DNA of 64,000 nt from Prevotella sp. UBA1705 (lineage in GTDB: Bacteria; Bacteroidota; Bacteroidia; Bacteroidales; Bacteroidaceae). The DNA is taken from positions 1-64,000 of the forward strand of contig DCJH01000001.1 in NCBI GenBank assembly GCA_002317385.1, read 5' to 3'. Position 1 is the stretch's first letter; every line of letters starts with the position of its first letter. The notes under the pieces were generated by a model. It had not been told where the DNA came from and did no database searches. It was given only the letters and a program-made list of their open reading frames with translations. This document shows positions 8,408 through 18,480 of the stretch, in pieces. The translations under genes were made by a program, and so were the position numbers.

Positions 8408-9997
8408 CTATTTCAGCCAACGGGGAGCACCAGCGCCGGCAGCAATGATGACGTCGTTGCCTACGGTGAAGTCGCCCTTGGCGGCATCTTTGTAGGTCGG
8501 GTCGGCCACTTTACCATCGTTATCGAAGAACTTGCCGTTGATTCCGCCGGGCAACAGGTTGGGGGCGTTGAAATAATAGTTGCCCTTGAATGTTGCGGGA
8601 TTGGTCTTGCTCTGGTTAGAGAAGTTGGCGGCGGTGTTGGTCACGAGGTTGTTGGTGAATGTCGTGGCGTTACCGGCAAAGCGGATGTAGAGCAGGCGCT
8701 TGGAGCCATCGGCCTTCGCCGACACGGCGTCGAGGGTGTTGTGGTCTACGGTGATGACCGGCGTCACGCCGGGGAAGCTGCCTGAAGCGTCGTCGAAGCG
8801 GATGAAATCGCGCTCGGCGCAGCTGTTGTAGACGGTGTTGTTGGTAATCACGAGGTTCTGGATGGCACCTGCGCGGCAGTCGAAGAAGTCGCCACCATTG
8901 CACTCAATGCTTGAGATGACATTGTTGTCGATGGTGATGGTCTTCACGTTGGCAGCTACGTTGATGTAGTAGAAGCCCTTGCTGTAGTTCTTGATCTCAC
9001 TGTTGGTCACCGAGAGACTGTTGTAGTCGCCGGCGCTCTTGAACACGATGGCCTGGTCGCCAGAGGTTCCGGTGCCGTCGAGCGTCACCTGGTCGAAAGC
9101 GATATCCGAGCCGCCGGAGATGGTGAATCGGCCGATGATGACCGGATGGTCGTTCTGGCGGAGGCCCTTGATGGTGAGATTCTTGCTGATGTCTACGGCT
9201 CCTGCAGCCACCACGCCGTCGGGATCGGGCAGCGTATAGGTGCCGGGCATCACCACGAGACGTGAGCCGTCGGCTGCGCTGGCAATGACAGCGGCGAGGT
9301 CTTCGCCTGCCTTCACGAGGATATCATTGGCTGCAAGCTCAATGGCTGTGGTGAAAGAGACCGTGCCGCGGGTCTTTCCGTTGGCGCGGAGCATGGTTGC
9401 GGTGTAGGCCGTCTCGGGCGTGAGGCCGTCGATGGTGGCCTGTCCGGCAGCTATTTCGTCGGTTGTTAGCGCATGGTCTACCACCATGCTGCCCGAAGCA
9501 TCGGTAATCACGATGCGCTGGGCAGCCTGTCCGGCGGGCCAGGAAATGGTGACTGAGCGGGCTTTCACGTCACTTTCGCTGAGTGAATAGAATATCTGTT
9601 CGGTTCCGGTCTTGGCGTAGACGCTGCTCCATTTGGAGTTGCGGCTGTCGTCGCCACTGGTTACCGACATGACGCGGAAGGAGTATTGGGTCTCGCCATC
9701 GAGGCCTGATATGACGTAGGGCACGTTGTCGGGCGATACCGAATAGGTGGCCGAGGGCGTCTTTCCGTCGAAGCTGAGGCTATCGTTGTCGTATTGTTCA
9801 ACGACATATCCGGTAGCGCCGTTGACCGTGGTCCATGTGAGTTTCACATTGGTTCGCTCCTGCACGCTGGCGCTGAGGTTAATGGGCGAGAGGTTTCGGT
9901 CGAGGGCCAGCGATGTAATCTCGTCCATCACGTCGCCGCAAGATGTCAGGGCCAAGGTGAGTCCCAGCATACATGTTGCTATGATTGAATTTTTCAT
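8408..9997 (-). CDS. Surface lipoprotein with two FN3 domains and DUF4957/DUF5123 beta-helix (pectin locus)
   Basis: A 529-aa outer-surface lipoprotein: LGLTLALTSC with lipobox Cys20. Residues about 35-130 and 135-220 are fibronectin type III domains (NVKLTWTTVNGATGYVVEQ, LDGETQYSFRVMS, RSVTISWPAGQ, LTPETAYTATM). From about 225 to the end there is a right-handed parallel beta-helix of the DUF4957/DUF5123 type (repeated ITIDNNVISSIE, LVITNNTVYNS, ITVDHNTLDAV). This architecture is characteristic of Bacteroidetes pectin utilisation loci, where it sits after susD as a glycan-binding protein; pectin lyases share the same fold, but no catalytic residues could be assigned. Last gene of the operon, 20 bp after susD. 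Confidence 0.85.
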   Translation of the reverse strand: MKNSIIATCMLGLTLALTSCGDVMDEITSLALDRNLSPINLSASVQERTNVKLTWTTVNGATGYVVEQYDNDSLSFDGKTPSATYSVSPDNVPYVISGLDGETQYSFRVMSVTSGDDSRNSKWSSVYAKTGTEQIFYSLSESDVKARSVTISWPAGQAAQRIVITDASGSMVVDHALTTDEIAAGQATIDGLTPETAYTATMLRANGKTRGTVSFTTAIELAANDILVKAGEDLAAVIASAADGSRLVVMPGTYTLPDPDGVVAAGAVDISKNLTIKGLRQNDHPVIIGRFTISGGSDIAFDQVTLDGTGTSGDQAIVFKSAGDYNSLSVTNSEIKNYSKGFYYINVAANVKTITIDNNVISSIECNGGDFFDCRAGAIQNLVITNNTVYNSCAERDFIRFDDASGSFPGVTPVITVDHNTLDAVSAKADGSKRLLYIRFAGNATTFTNNLVTNTAANFSNQSKTNPATFKGNYYFNAPNLLPGGINGKFFDNDGKVADPTYKDAAKGDFTVGNDVIIAAGAGAPRWLK

Positions 9998-10017
9998 TGT
10001 CGTGTTTCTTTAGGATT

Positions 10018-11889
10018 TTACTTGTTCAGCTGGCCGAGCATGCCTTCGTTGTTGAGCATTCCGTTGCTTGCATCGATAAAGGTTTGCCAGATGGGCCAGA
10101 GGCAATGGGTGCTGGGCTGCACCACGTAGATGCCGTTGATGTAGTCGTCTGCGAGCAGGTTAGTGCCTGTCTTGCTGTCTACAAACCACTCCTTGGAGCT
10201 GTAGTCGGCCATGTCTTTTCCGGCTTCGTCGGTGTCGCCATGGTTCAATCCATAGATGTTGATGCTCTCAGCAAGTCCGTCGCCGTCGCCGTCATACATC
10301 TTATAATAGAGCTTCAGAGGCAGGTCGGCGTAGGCGCCTTCACGGTTGGCGAGCTGGGTGAGCTTGGCCTTGCACTCCTCCATCTTCTTGTCGATGAGTC
10401 CCCAGCGCACGAGGTCGGCCTTGCGCAGCATCTCTCCGGCAAACTCCAAGCCGCGCTGCTCCACGATTCCATTGAAGAAAGCGTCCTTGCTGGCGGTGTA
10501 TTTGGCCTGCAGTGCGGCCACCTTGTCGGCGGGAAGCACGCGGCTGAGCACCGGCTTCATGTAGGGCCAGGCTGCTGCCGGACCGCTGAGGTAGTTCTCT
10601 GCCTCGGCTGCCATGAGGTAGACATCGGCCAGACGCATGTACTGCCAGTTCACTCCGTCGTCATTGGTAGAGGTTACGGTGCGTGTCATCCACTCGTAGC
10701 GGAGCTTGCCGAAGCACCACTTGCTGATGCTGCGCAGTGTCTGATAGGCGTGGATCTTGGTGCTCTTGCCGTCGATGGTGGGCATATCGGTGCTACCCTC
10801 GATGCGGTCTTTGCTCCACTCGTAGGGCACACAGGTGATGTCGCGGCGCACATCCTGGGCATCATAATCATAGAACAGTGTGGGCATGGGGCCGTTGGCG
10901 CCACCCTGAGACTGTTCGGTGTACTGGTCTTTGCTGTTGTGCTTCACGCCGAAGGTGTAGAGCACGCGGCCGCGTCCGTCGCTGAAGGGAATCTCCCAGA
11001 GGCTCTCTGCACCTGCGCCGGTGTTGTCCTGGCAGAGCTTCACGAAGTTGTCCTTGAAGCCTCCGAGCTTGTTGTATCCGCTGTTGATCACGTCTTCGCA
11101 CTCCTGCTTCACGATGAGCATCATGCTATCCCGGCTCAAAGCCTTGTCGTTGGAGCGGCGATAGCCGTCGCCATAGAGCTTGTAGCCACAGGCATAGAGG
11201 GCGATGCGGGCACGTAGACCCTTGGCAAAGGCCTTGCTGCAGCGCTCCACTGACGTGGTGATATTGTTCTGATTGGGCCAGTAGAGGTATTTCTCGGCCT
11301 CCTTGAGGTCGGCCAGCAGCACTCGGTAGATAGAGTCTTTGCTGGTGCGCGGCATGTAGATGTTGTCGTTGTTGTTGGGCGAGAAACGCGCGGGAACATC
11401 GCCCCATGCCTTGATGAGGTCGTTGTAGATCACGGCGCGCATCGTGAGGGCTTCGCCATAGAGCTGTCCCATCTCCGGACGGTTGTCGATATCGCCATAC
11501 TGCTTCAGTCCCTCGATGGCGAGGTTGGCACGCTCAATGCCCTCGTAAAACTTGGCATAGGCGTTCTTCGGCTCGTTCATCTGCTGGTTGTTGGCCAGTG
11601 TGTTATAGTTGCAGAGGCTCACCTTGTCGTCTGAACTCTTGGAGAACAGCGTACCGGCGCTCATGGTTTCGAGGTCGCTGTTGATGCCATAGTAGGGCAA
11701 GAAGCGTCCGCGATAGGAGTTGGTCTCACCAAACGACTGGTTGATAGACATCACCTCGGCCTCGGCCAACGAGTAGACCGAGTAGATAGAAGAGCCGTCA
11801 AGGCTGGAAACGGAGGGTGCTTCCATATCGCAGGAAGTCAAGCCGGTTACAGCGAGAGCTAATATAGATAATTTGATATAATTTTTCAT
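10018..11889 (-). CDS. susD-like: SusD/RagB-family glycan-binding lipoprotein
   Basis: A 623-aa SusD homologue that caps the SusC channel and binds oligosaccharide at the cell surface. The signal LALAVTGLTSC ends at lipobox Cys20. Family features include the N-terminal SusD-like segment with INQSFGE and an alpha-helical TPR-type scaffold (YGEALTMRAVIYNDLIKAWGDVPAR; LLADLKEAEKYL; AFAKGLRARIALYACGYKLYG), and the C-terminal RagB region (QYMRLADVYLMAAEAENYL and VEQRGLEFAGEMLRKADLVRWG). The gene follows susC by 19 bp. Given the neighbouring GH28-GH105 enzyme and DUF5123 protein, the substrate is probably a pectic oligosaccharide; this is inferred from context. Confidence 0.95.
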   Translation of the reverse strand: MKNYIKLSILALAVTGLTSCDMEAPSVSSLDGSSIYSVYSLAEAEVMSINQSFGETNSYRGRFLPYYGINSDLETMSAGTLFSKSSDDKVSLCNYNTLANNQQMNEPKNAYAKFYEGIERANLAIEGLKQYGDIDNRPEMGQLYGEALTMRAVIYNDLIKAWGDVPARFSPNNNDNIYMPRTSKDSIYRVLLADLKEAEKYLYWPNQNNITTSVERCSKAFAKGLRARIALYACGYKLYGDGYRRSNDKALSRDSMMLIVKQECEDVINSGYNKLGGFKDNFVKLCQDNTGAGAESLWEIPFSDGRGRVLYTFGVKHNSKDQYTEQSQGGANGPMPTLFYDYDAQDVRRDITCVPYEWSKDRIEGSTDMPTIDGKSTKIHAYQTLRSISKWCFGKLRYEWMTRTVTSTNDDGVNWQYMRLADVYLMAAEAENYLSGPAAAWPYMKPVLSRVLPADKVAALQAKYTASKDAFFNGIVEQRGLEFAGEMLRKADLVRWGLIDKKMEECKAKLTQLANREGAYADLPLKLYYKMYDGDGDGLAESINIYGLNHGDTDEAGKDMADYSSKEWFVDSKTGTNLLADDYINGIYVVQPSTHCLWPIWQTFIDASNGMLNNEGMLGQLNK

Positions 11890-11908
11890 CGTAGTGTTCT
11901 TTTAGTCT

Positions 11909-14900
11909 TTAGAAGTTCAAATTCAGGCCAATAACAAATGAGCGGCTGCGGGGATAGCCCGAGTAGTCGACGCTGGGGGTGAGGGCTGTCTTGGTGATAC
12001 AGTCTGACTCCGGGTCGAAACCGCTGTAGTTGGTGAGGCAGAACACGTTGTAGGCCGTAGCATAGAAGCGCAGGCTGTTGATTCCGGCGCGCTTGGTGAG
12101 GCTCGTAGGCAGGGTGTAGCCCAGCGTCAGGGTGTTGAGACGCAGGAACGAGGCATCCTCGATGGCCCAGTCTGTGAGCACCATCTTGCTCATATAGGGG
12201 CTCCACATGGTGGTGTTGGCATTGAGTTCAGCCAGTCGGGCGGCATCGTTGCAGAGCTCGCCGGTGGCCGGATCGAGGTTGGTCCAGCGCTTACCGTCGG
12301 CCATCAGGTCGATCATGTTGCGGTAATAGTACTTGCTGGTCGAGGTGTACTCAATCTTGTTGGCATTGTATTCCTGGTTGCCCAGCTCGAAACTGAACTG
12401 TGCCGAGAGGTCGAAGCCAAAGGCACGCACATTGAGTCCGAATCCGCCATAGGCATCGGGGTTCACGTCGCCGATGATAGTGTTGTCGTCGTCGGTAATC
12501 TTTCCGTCGCCGGCATCGGCCACACCATCGCCGTTAGTGTCCACGGTGGGCTGGTCTTTAAGCTTCAACGAGCCCGGACGCACGGTTCCGATGATGCCGG
12601 AATCGTCGACCACGCCCTCCTTGAGCACCCATTTCTTGGTGGATTCGTCATATCCTACGAAGTCGGAAACCTCGTAACGGCCGTTGCCGTCGAGCTGATA
12701 GCCACGAATCTGACCTACGCGACCGCCCTTGGCAATCCAGTAGTCGTTGCCAATCTCGGTAGAGGCCCAGTAGGAGTTCATGCCGTAGTCGGCCATCTGT
12801 CCGAGGCTGTTGATCTTGCTTTTGTTGAAGCCGATGTTGCCGTTGAGGTCGATTCCCCAGTCTTTCTTGTTCACCATGTGCCATGTGAAGGTGGCCTCGA
12901 AACCCTTGTTCTGCGTCTCGCCCATGTTGCGATACTGCGTTTCATATCCGGTTCCGCTCACGGGGAACTCGATGAGCAGGTCTTTGGTGGTGTTGAGATA
13001 GTATTCGAAGCTACCGTTGAGCTTGCCGCCAAAGAGTGTCCAGTCCAGACCCACGTTGCGGGTGATGGTCGTTTCCCACTTCAGGTCGGGGTTGGCCATG
13101 GTCTTCGAGGGTGCCCAGTAGCTGGGGAATCCGTTGATCCATGTGGTGGCAGAGTTGATATACATCTGCACGAGCTGGCCCGTGGGGATGTTGTTGTTAC
13201 CAGCTGTACCGTAAGACAGGCGCAGCTTCAGGTCGTCGAGCCATCCACGGGTGCCTGCCATGAACTTCTCCGAGGAGATGCGCCATGCCAGAGCCACAGA
13301 GGGGAAGTAGCCCCAACGGTTCTGCTTGTTGAACTTCGAGCTGGCGTCGGCACGGAAGGTGACAGAGGCCAGATACTTGTCGGCGTAGGCATAGTTGGCG
13401 CGGCCAAAGAAAGACCACAGCTTGTCGTCGGCGGCATAGCGGTCGTCGATGGTGTAGGGCGTGCCCTGTGAGGAGAGACGCCATGCGGTGGCAGCATTGT
13501 AGTCGGTGGGGAAGCCGTGCACCTCGTCCGTATTCTCACGGGCCTTGGTAATGATATACTCCTCGCCCACCATCACGTCGAGGTGATGGTCCTTGCTGGC
13601 CAGCAACTTGCTGAAGTCGTAACTCAGCGTGTTGGTGTTGCGGAAGGTGTGGTTGTTGGCGTCGGTGAAGCGGATGGCGGGATGATTCTGGTTGGTTCCC
13701 GTGGGCACATTCTTCACATAATAGGTGGTGAGGCCCCAGAAACGCTTCTCATACTGGCGATAGAGGTCGTAGCCAAACTCAGTGCGCGCCTTAAAATTCT
13801 TGAAGATTTCCCAGCCGAATCCACCGGCGAGGTTCATGTTGGTGCGGGTGCGCTTGCGGTCGTTGTCGGCCGTAGAGGTAAGCGGATCGTAGATGTTCAG
13901 CTCGTCGTCCTGGAACGAAGAGTTGGCCGAGGCCAGACCCGACAGTGGGATAGGAGGATAGATCATGGCGTCCTTCAGGCGCTTGTCGGTATTATACACA
14001 CCTGTGGCCTCGTTGGCGCCGCCTCCCCAGATATCCGTGGAGCTGTAGCGAGCCTGCAGGTCGAACGTGGTGTTCTTGGTCGGCTTGGTGTTCAGCTTGA
14101 GCGAGAAGTTGTCGCGTTTGTAGCTGCTGCCCACCATGATCGCCTTGTCGTTCATGTGCGCATAGCTGAAAGCGTACTTCACGGCATCCGTTCCGCCGGT
14201 CACGTTCACGTTGTGATTAAACGTGTTTCCGGTGCGGCCGTAGGTCATATTCTGCCAGTCGTTGGCCTGTACATTATTATATAGGTCGAGGTCCTGGTAG
14301 TTTCCGAAGATCTCTGAGAACTTATCCACGTTGTCGCGGAGCAGCGCGAGCTCATATTGCCACTTGGCATAGTCGCCCGGCGCGAGCACATTCATGGTCT
14401 TGGCCATCTTCTTCCAGCCATAGTAAGCATTGTAGCTCACGTTCACCTTGCCGGCCTGACCGCTCTTGGTGGTCACGAGGATAACGCCGTTGGCACCGCG
14501 GCTACCATAGATGGCGGTCGAGGAGGCATCCTTCAGCACGGTGATGTCTTGGATGTCGGTGGCTGGAATGTTGCTGATATCGTCTACGGGAAATCCGTCT
14601 ACGATGAACAGCGGGTCGTTGCTCTGTGTGATGGAGCCACCGCCACGCACGCGAATCTTCACCGTTGCGTCGGGCGAGCCCTCAGAGGTGGACACCTGCA
14701 CACCGGCGAGCTTACCGGTGAGGGCTTCGGAAGCAGAGGCAACGGGCACCTCGGTGAGGGCTTTGCTGTCTACGGTGGCTACCGATCCCGTGAGGTCCTT
14801 GCGCTTCACCGAGCCGTAGCCGATGACTACGACGTCGTTCAGGCTGTGAGCCTCGTCCTGCATCGACACGTTAATGGTGCCCGATGAGGCGTCGACGGTC

Positions 14901-15151
14901 TGAGGCTTCATACCCACGTATGAAACGTTGACCTTTTTAGATTTACCTTTCAGTTGCAGGGTAAAGTTTCCGTCGATATCGGTTACGGTGCCATTACCAG
15001 CCACACCTTGTTCCATGATGGTGGCACCGATAATGGGTTCGCCGGTAGCGTCTTTCACGTTACCCTTTACTGTCTGCGCCTGCACGTTGCCAACTACGAA
15101 GAGTAGCATAGCGAGCAGCGCCATTCGAAAGTGCTTCAAATACTCAGACAT
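11909..15151 (-). CDS. susC-like: SusC/RagA-family TonB-dependent outer-membrane transporter
   Basis: A 1,080-aa TonB-dependent transporter. A signal peptide ends near NVQAQ; residues about 26-110 form a carboxypeptidase-regulatory-like domain (VKGNVKDATGEPIIGATI, VSYVGMKPQTV). The TonB box and plug follow (VVVIGYGSVKRKDLTGSV, SITQSNDPLFIVDGFPVDD, DITVLKDASSTAIYGSRGANGVILVTTK), then a 22-strand barrel ending ...SRSFVIGLNLNF with a terminal Phe. It is the first gene of the locus, with its own promoter at 15,245-15,276. It imports the oligosaccharide bound by the downstream SusD. Confidence 0.96.
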   Translation of the reverse strand: MSEYLKHFRMALLAMLLFVVGNVQAQTVKGNVKDATGEPIIGATIMEQGVAGNGTVTDIDGNFTLQLKGKSKKVNVSYVGMKPQTVDASSGTINVSMQDEAHSLNDVVVIGYGSVKRKDLTGSVATVDSKALTEVPVASASEALTGKLAGVQVSTSEGSPDATVKIRVRGGGSITQSNDPLFIVDGFPVDDISNIPATDIQDITVLKDASSTAIYGSRGANGVILVTTKSGQAGKVNVSYNAYYGWKKMAKTMNVLAPGDYAKWQYELALLRDNVDKFSEIFGNYQDLDLYNNVQANDWQNMTYGRTGNTFNHNVNVTGGTDAVKYAFSYAHMNDKAIMVGSSYKRDNFSLKLNTKPTKNTTFDLQARYSSTDIWGGGANEATGVYNTDKRLKDAMIYPPIPLSGLASANSSFQDDELNIYDPLTSTADNDRKRTRTNMNLAGGFGWEIFKNFKARTEFGYDLYRQYEKRFWGLTTYYVKNVPTGTNQNHPAIRFTDANNHTFRNTNTLSYDFSKLLASKDHHLDVMVGEEYIITKARENTDEVHGFPTDYNAATAWRLSSQGTPYTIDDRYAADDKLWSFFGRANYAYADKYLASVTFRADASSKFNKQNRWGYFPSVALAWRISSEKFMAGTRGWLDDLKLRLSYGTAGNNNIPTGQLVQMYINSATTWINGFPSYWAPSKTMANPDLKWETTITRNVGLDWTLFGGKLNGSFEYYLNTTKDLLIEFPVSGTGYETQYRNMGETQNKGFEATFTWHMVNKKDWGIDLNGNIGFNKSKINSLGQMADYGMNSYWASTEIGNDYWIAKGGRVGQIRGYQLDGNGRYEVSDFVGYDESTKKWVLKEGVVDDSGIIGTVRPGSLKLKDQPTVDTNGDGVADAGDGKITDDDNTIIGDVNPDAYGGFGLNVRAFGFDLSAQFSFELGNQEYNANKIEYTSTSKYYYRNMIDLMADGKRWTNLDPATGELCNDAARLAELNANTTMWSPYMSKMVLTDWAIEDASFLRLNTLTLGYTLPTSLTKRAGINSLRFYATAYNVFCLTNYSGFDPESDCITKTALTPSVDYSGYPRSRSFVIGLNLNF

Positions 15152-15244
15152 ACTTTTTAATTATTAGATAGATTAGTAAAAGTTCTATTTTTGATTGTCG
15201 CGTAGCTGTGCTTACGGTATTGTAGTAATGTTTTTAAGATAGAG

Positions 15245-15276
15245 CAAAGTTAATACAAAATATGTGAACGGCCAAA
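15245..15276 (-). promoter_or_regulatory. Promoter of susC-susD operon (pectin locus 1)
   Basis: On the minus strand TTTG (15,276-15,273), a 20-bp spacer and TAACTTTG (15,252-15,245) match the Bacteroidetes consensus exactly. The predicted leader is about 85-90 nt. Repeat module A copy 2 lies about 155 bp upstream. Confidence 0.8.
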
Positions 15277-15431
15277 ACTTTTTTTGCATTTTTTTAAGAA
15301 ATCTGTATTTATCGCCTTTTGCCTGTGGCATTCCTGATTCCATCGGCCCAGCGGCGTGGCATTCTCGATGGCATCTGCCCTCTTTTCCTCTGCGGTGTGC
15401 GCTAACAGCCGTCGCTATCCCATGGGTTTGA

Positions 15432-15640
15432 GATTACTATCGAATCGTTTCGCGATTAGTACCGAATCCTGCCGCGATTAGTACCAAATCGTGATGCGAT
15501 TAGGGCCTGAAGGCAAAAGCAAGAGGAGCCTCTCCCCCAGCCCCTCCCCCGGAGGGAGGGGAGTGATATGACCGAAGCACCCTATGTGCGCTGTGGAATG
15601 GATGTGAAATAGTAGGGACATGCACGGGGCAGGTCCCTAC
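15432..15640. repeat. Composite intergenic repeat, copy 2: modules A-C-B
   Basis: Module A: units at 15,432, 15,454, 15,476 and 15,498 (cores GATTACTATCGAATC, GATTAGTACCGAATC, GATTAGTACCAAATC, GATTAGGGCCTGAAG), 88 bp. Module C: 15,527-15,585, a GC-rich inverted repeat starting AGCCTCTCCC and containing CCCTCCCCCGGAGGGAGGGG. Module B: 15,612-15,640, GTAGGGACATGC against GCAGGTCCCTAC with one mismatch. The gaps A-C and C-B are 7 and 26 bp. The remaining 15,641-15,812 shows no gene or clear signal. Confidence 0.85.
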
Positions 15641-15812
15641 TGTGCGGTTGTGCCCAGATTCCGTCTTGCTCTGCGGCTCGGCGCGAAAGGAGAATAAAGA
15701 GAACTGCAAGGAATAAGAAAAAAATAGAGAGACGGGCACGTGGCCCATCCCTCCATATTATTATGGGGTGAATATCATGAACAGAGCGGGGGACGCCCGC
15801 CCTGAAGATTCC

Positions 15813-18377
15813 CTATTTCATGTTCTCCATCTCCAAGCTCGCCCACACAAACGGGCCCACGCCCTTGGCGTCGTTGTCGCGGATGGGCTCGCTCATATAA
15901 TAGTCGAACGACCCGTCGCGCTTGTAGTTGGGGGTCTTGACGAATGGGCCGGGCGCCGGACCGAGCCCGCTCACCGAACAGCAACGGGTGAGCGAGATGG
16001 TCTTGTCGGGGTTCACCCGCACAAACTGCTTTACTATTCCGTTGTAGGCGCGGATACCGGCGGCCTTGAAACTGGCGTCGAGATAGCCCAGGCGCGCACC
16101 CTTGAGCAGGCAGTAGGCGAACATCGACGAGCAGGTTGCCTCCAGGTAGTTGCGCGGGTCTTGCACGTCGAGCACGTCATACCACACGCCCGTGGCCTTG
16201 TCCTGATGCTTCATCACGGCCGTCATGGCCTTGCGAAAGAGGTCTACAATCTCTCCGCGGCGGGCATAATCAGCCGGCAGCGCGTCGAGCACCTCTATCA
16301 TCGCCATGGTATACCAGCCGAGGGCGCGCCCCCAGGTGTGCCGGCTCTGGCCGGTGAGGCTATCGGCCCAGAAGGCGGTGTGGGTCTCGTCCCACGCGTG
16401 TTTCCACAGTCCCGTCTTCCCGTCGTAGGTGCGACGGTCGGTCTTCGTAATCTGGTCTACGGCGTCGGGCCAGTATTTCTTCTCGGCCTTCTTCTGTCCC
16501 TTGAGCGCGGGGGCGGCCAGCGTGTAATAAGGCAATCCCATAAAAATGCCGTCGAGCCACACCTGATTGGCATAGATGGCCTTGTGCCACCACACGCCTT
16601 CCTGCGTGCGCGGCTGCTTCTCCAGCTGTTTGAAGAGCGTCTTCAGCGCCTGGTCCACGCCCGGCTGCGGCGCGATCTGGTTCAGACGATAGATGAACCG
16701 GGCCGTGCGCACATTGTCGAGGTTGTAGTCTTTGAGGTCGTAGCCGGTGATATTGCCCTTCTGGTCGATCATCTTGGCGGGGTATTGCTGCAGGTAAGCC
16801 AGCACGTCGGGGTCTTGGTAGCGCAGGTAGGTGTCGAGCATACTCTCCAGTTCGATGCCCATCACGTAGCTCCATTTGGGCTTCTTAGAGAAGTCGAGCA
16901 GGTAGCTCTGGGGCACACGCTTCATCTCCGAGGCCACCATCCAGCGCGAATATTCCTGATAGGGGCGGTCGGCCTCGCTGAGCACGAGCGAGCCGTTGAC
17001 CGTGAGGTTGTCGAAACGGATATTGCGCGTCTTGCCGGTGATGCTCACGGGCTCTTTCGACACGCCGTCGAAGCGGCAGTTTCTCACCGTCACGTCCGAC
17101 ACGTTCTCTATGTTCTGCAGTCCGATGACCTGCACGCCATACTTGCTCTCGCGGCTCGTCACGTTCTCCATATACACCTTGCGCACCGTCGGCTCGAAGC
17201 CTCGGTAGCACTGTTCGTTGGGCTCGTAGTCGAGGTTGATGCGAAGCACGGCCTCGTTGCACTGGCCCACGGTCACGTTTCTCATGCAGATGTTCTCGAT
17301 CACTCCGCCTCGGCAGTTGTTGGTCTTGATGCGGAGCACTCGGTCCAGGTGGGGCGAGTCCATGTAACAATCCTCTGTAAACACGTTGCGGCAGCCGCCC
17401 GAGATCTCCGATCCGATAACCACGCCGCCGTGACCATCCTCCATCTTGCAGTGGCGGATGATGATATTCTGCGACGGCTGGTTCCACAACCGACCGTCGT
17501 TGTTGCGCCCGCTCTTGATGGCGATGCAGTCGTCGCCGGTGTGGAAGGTGCAGTTCTGGATGATTACTCCGTCGCACGCCTCCGGGTCGCAGCCGTCGCC
17601 GTTGGGGCCTTCGTTGTAGACCGTCACGCCGTCGACGGTGATATTCTTAGACAGCAGCGGGTGGATCACCCAGAACGGCGAGTTCATGAGCGTCACATCT
17701 TTGACCAACACGCCGTCGCACTCGTTGAAATTCACGAGCTGCGGGCGCAGGCCCTGCCCCATCCCAAATCGTCTTTGGTCGGCGGGCACGTCGTCTTCGG
17801 CATATTTCAGCAGTCGGGCGCGCGAGCCGAGCGACTGTGCTTCCTTCGTCTGGCCCTTCACAAAGCCAAACTCTTCCTTGCCGCACATGGGCCACCAGGT
17901 GGCGTTGCTGCCGTTGCCGTCTATGGTTCCGCGTCCCGTCACGGCCACATCCTTGCACTGGTAGGCATAGATGCAGGGCGAATAGTTCCAGCAGGCCAGT
18001 CCCTCCCACGAGGTCTTGACCAACGGATAGAGCTTCGGCTCGAAGGCAAACCTGAGCGTTGCGCCCTCGTCTACCACGAGGTTCACGCCACTCTGCAGCC
18101 GCAGCGCACCCGTGAGCCACTGGCCTGCGGGCACCACGACGCGGCCGCCGCCCTGTCGCGAGCAGGTGGCGATGGCGCGGTTGATGGCTTTCTGGTTTTG
18201 GGCGGCGGTGGCCTTCGTCGATGCGCCGTAGTCCGTGATGCGGTAGTCGCGCTGGGCAAACTGCGGCATGCGCACGCTCTGTTCAATCTGTTGGTACATC
18301 GCCGCATCCCATGACTGGGCCGCAACGAGTAGAGGCAGAAGGAAAACTGCCAGTAAAGTCGATAGTTGTCTCTTCAT
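15813..18377 (-). CDS. Secreted GH28-GH105 fusion: polygalacturonase plus unsaturated rhamnogalacturonyl hydrolase
   Basis: An 854-aa bifunctional pectinase with signal peptide (LLAVFLLPLLVAAQ). Residues about 40-470 are a GH28 beta-helix: catalytic Asp set in GPNGDGCDPE (Asp261, Asp264) and TGDDCIAIKSG (Asp282/283), His316 in GHGGVVIGSE, and RVLRIKTNN. Residues about 490-854 are a GH105 (alpha/alpha)6 barrel: EGVWWHKAIYANQVWLDGIFMG contains the likely catalytic Asp, and HTWGRALGWYTMAMIEVLDALP is the family helix. GH28 removes galacturonic acid from saturated ends; GH105 removes the 4,5-unsaturated residue left by lyases, so the fusion handles both end types. It is on the same strand as, and upstream of, susC, with a repeat-filled gap between. 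Confidence 0.92.
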   Translation of the reverse strand: MKRQLSTLLAVFLLPLLVAAQSWDAAMYQQIEQSVRMPQFAQRDYRITDYGASTKATAAQNQKAINRAIATCSRQGGGRVVVPAGQWLTGALRLQSGVNLVVDEGATLRFAFEPKLYPLVKTSWEGLACWNYSPCIYAYQCKDVAVTGRGTIDGNGSNATWWPMCGKEEFGFVKGQTKEAQSLGSRARLLKYAEDDVPADQRRFGMGQGLRPQLVNFNECDGVLVKDVTLMNSPFWVIHPLLSKNITVDGVTVYNEGPNGDGCDPEACDGVIIQNCTFHTGDDCIAIKSGRNNDGRLWNQPSQNIIIRHCKMEDGHGGVVIGSEISGGCRNVFTEDCYMDSPHLDRVLRIKTNNCRGGVIENICMRNVTVGQCNEAVLRINLDYEPNEQCYRGFEPTVRKVYMENVTSRESKYGVQVIGLQNIENVSDVTVRNCRFDGVSKEPVSITGKTRNIRFDNLTVNGSLVLSEADRPYQEYSRWMVASEMKRVPQSYLLDFSKKPKWSYVMGIELESMLDTYLRYQDPDVLAYLQQYPAKMIDQKGNITGYDLKDYNLDNVRTARFIYRLNQIAPQPGVDQALKTLFKQLEKQPRTQEGVWWHKAIYANQVWLDGIFMGLPYYTLAAPALKGQKKAEKKYWPDAVDQITKTDRRTYDGKTGLWKHAWDETHTAFWADSLTGQSRHTWGRALGWYTMAMIEVLDALPADYARRGEIVDLFRKAMTAVMKHQDKATGVWYDVLDVQDPRNYLEATCSSMFAYCLLKGARLGYLDASFKAAGIRAYNGIVKQFVRVNPDKTISLTRCCSVSGLGPAPGPFVKTPNYKRDGSFDYYMSEPIRDNDAKGVGPFVWASLEMENMK

Positions 18378-18480
18378 GTAAGATAGTTTTATGAATTTGT
18401 TTCGTATTCAGTTTTTAATCAGAAAGACAGGCCTGCAATCTTCACAGACAAGACCTGCCAGCATTACTACTAAACAATAA

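Noticed and set aside
15768..18314. 848-codon open frame on the plus strand
   Set aside because: Antisense shadow of the GH28-GH105 gene; His/Val/Ala-rich composition and no recognisable family.
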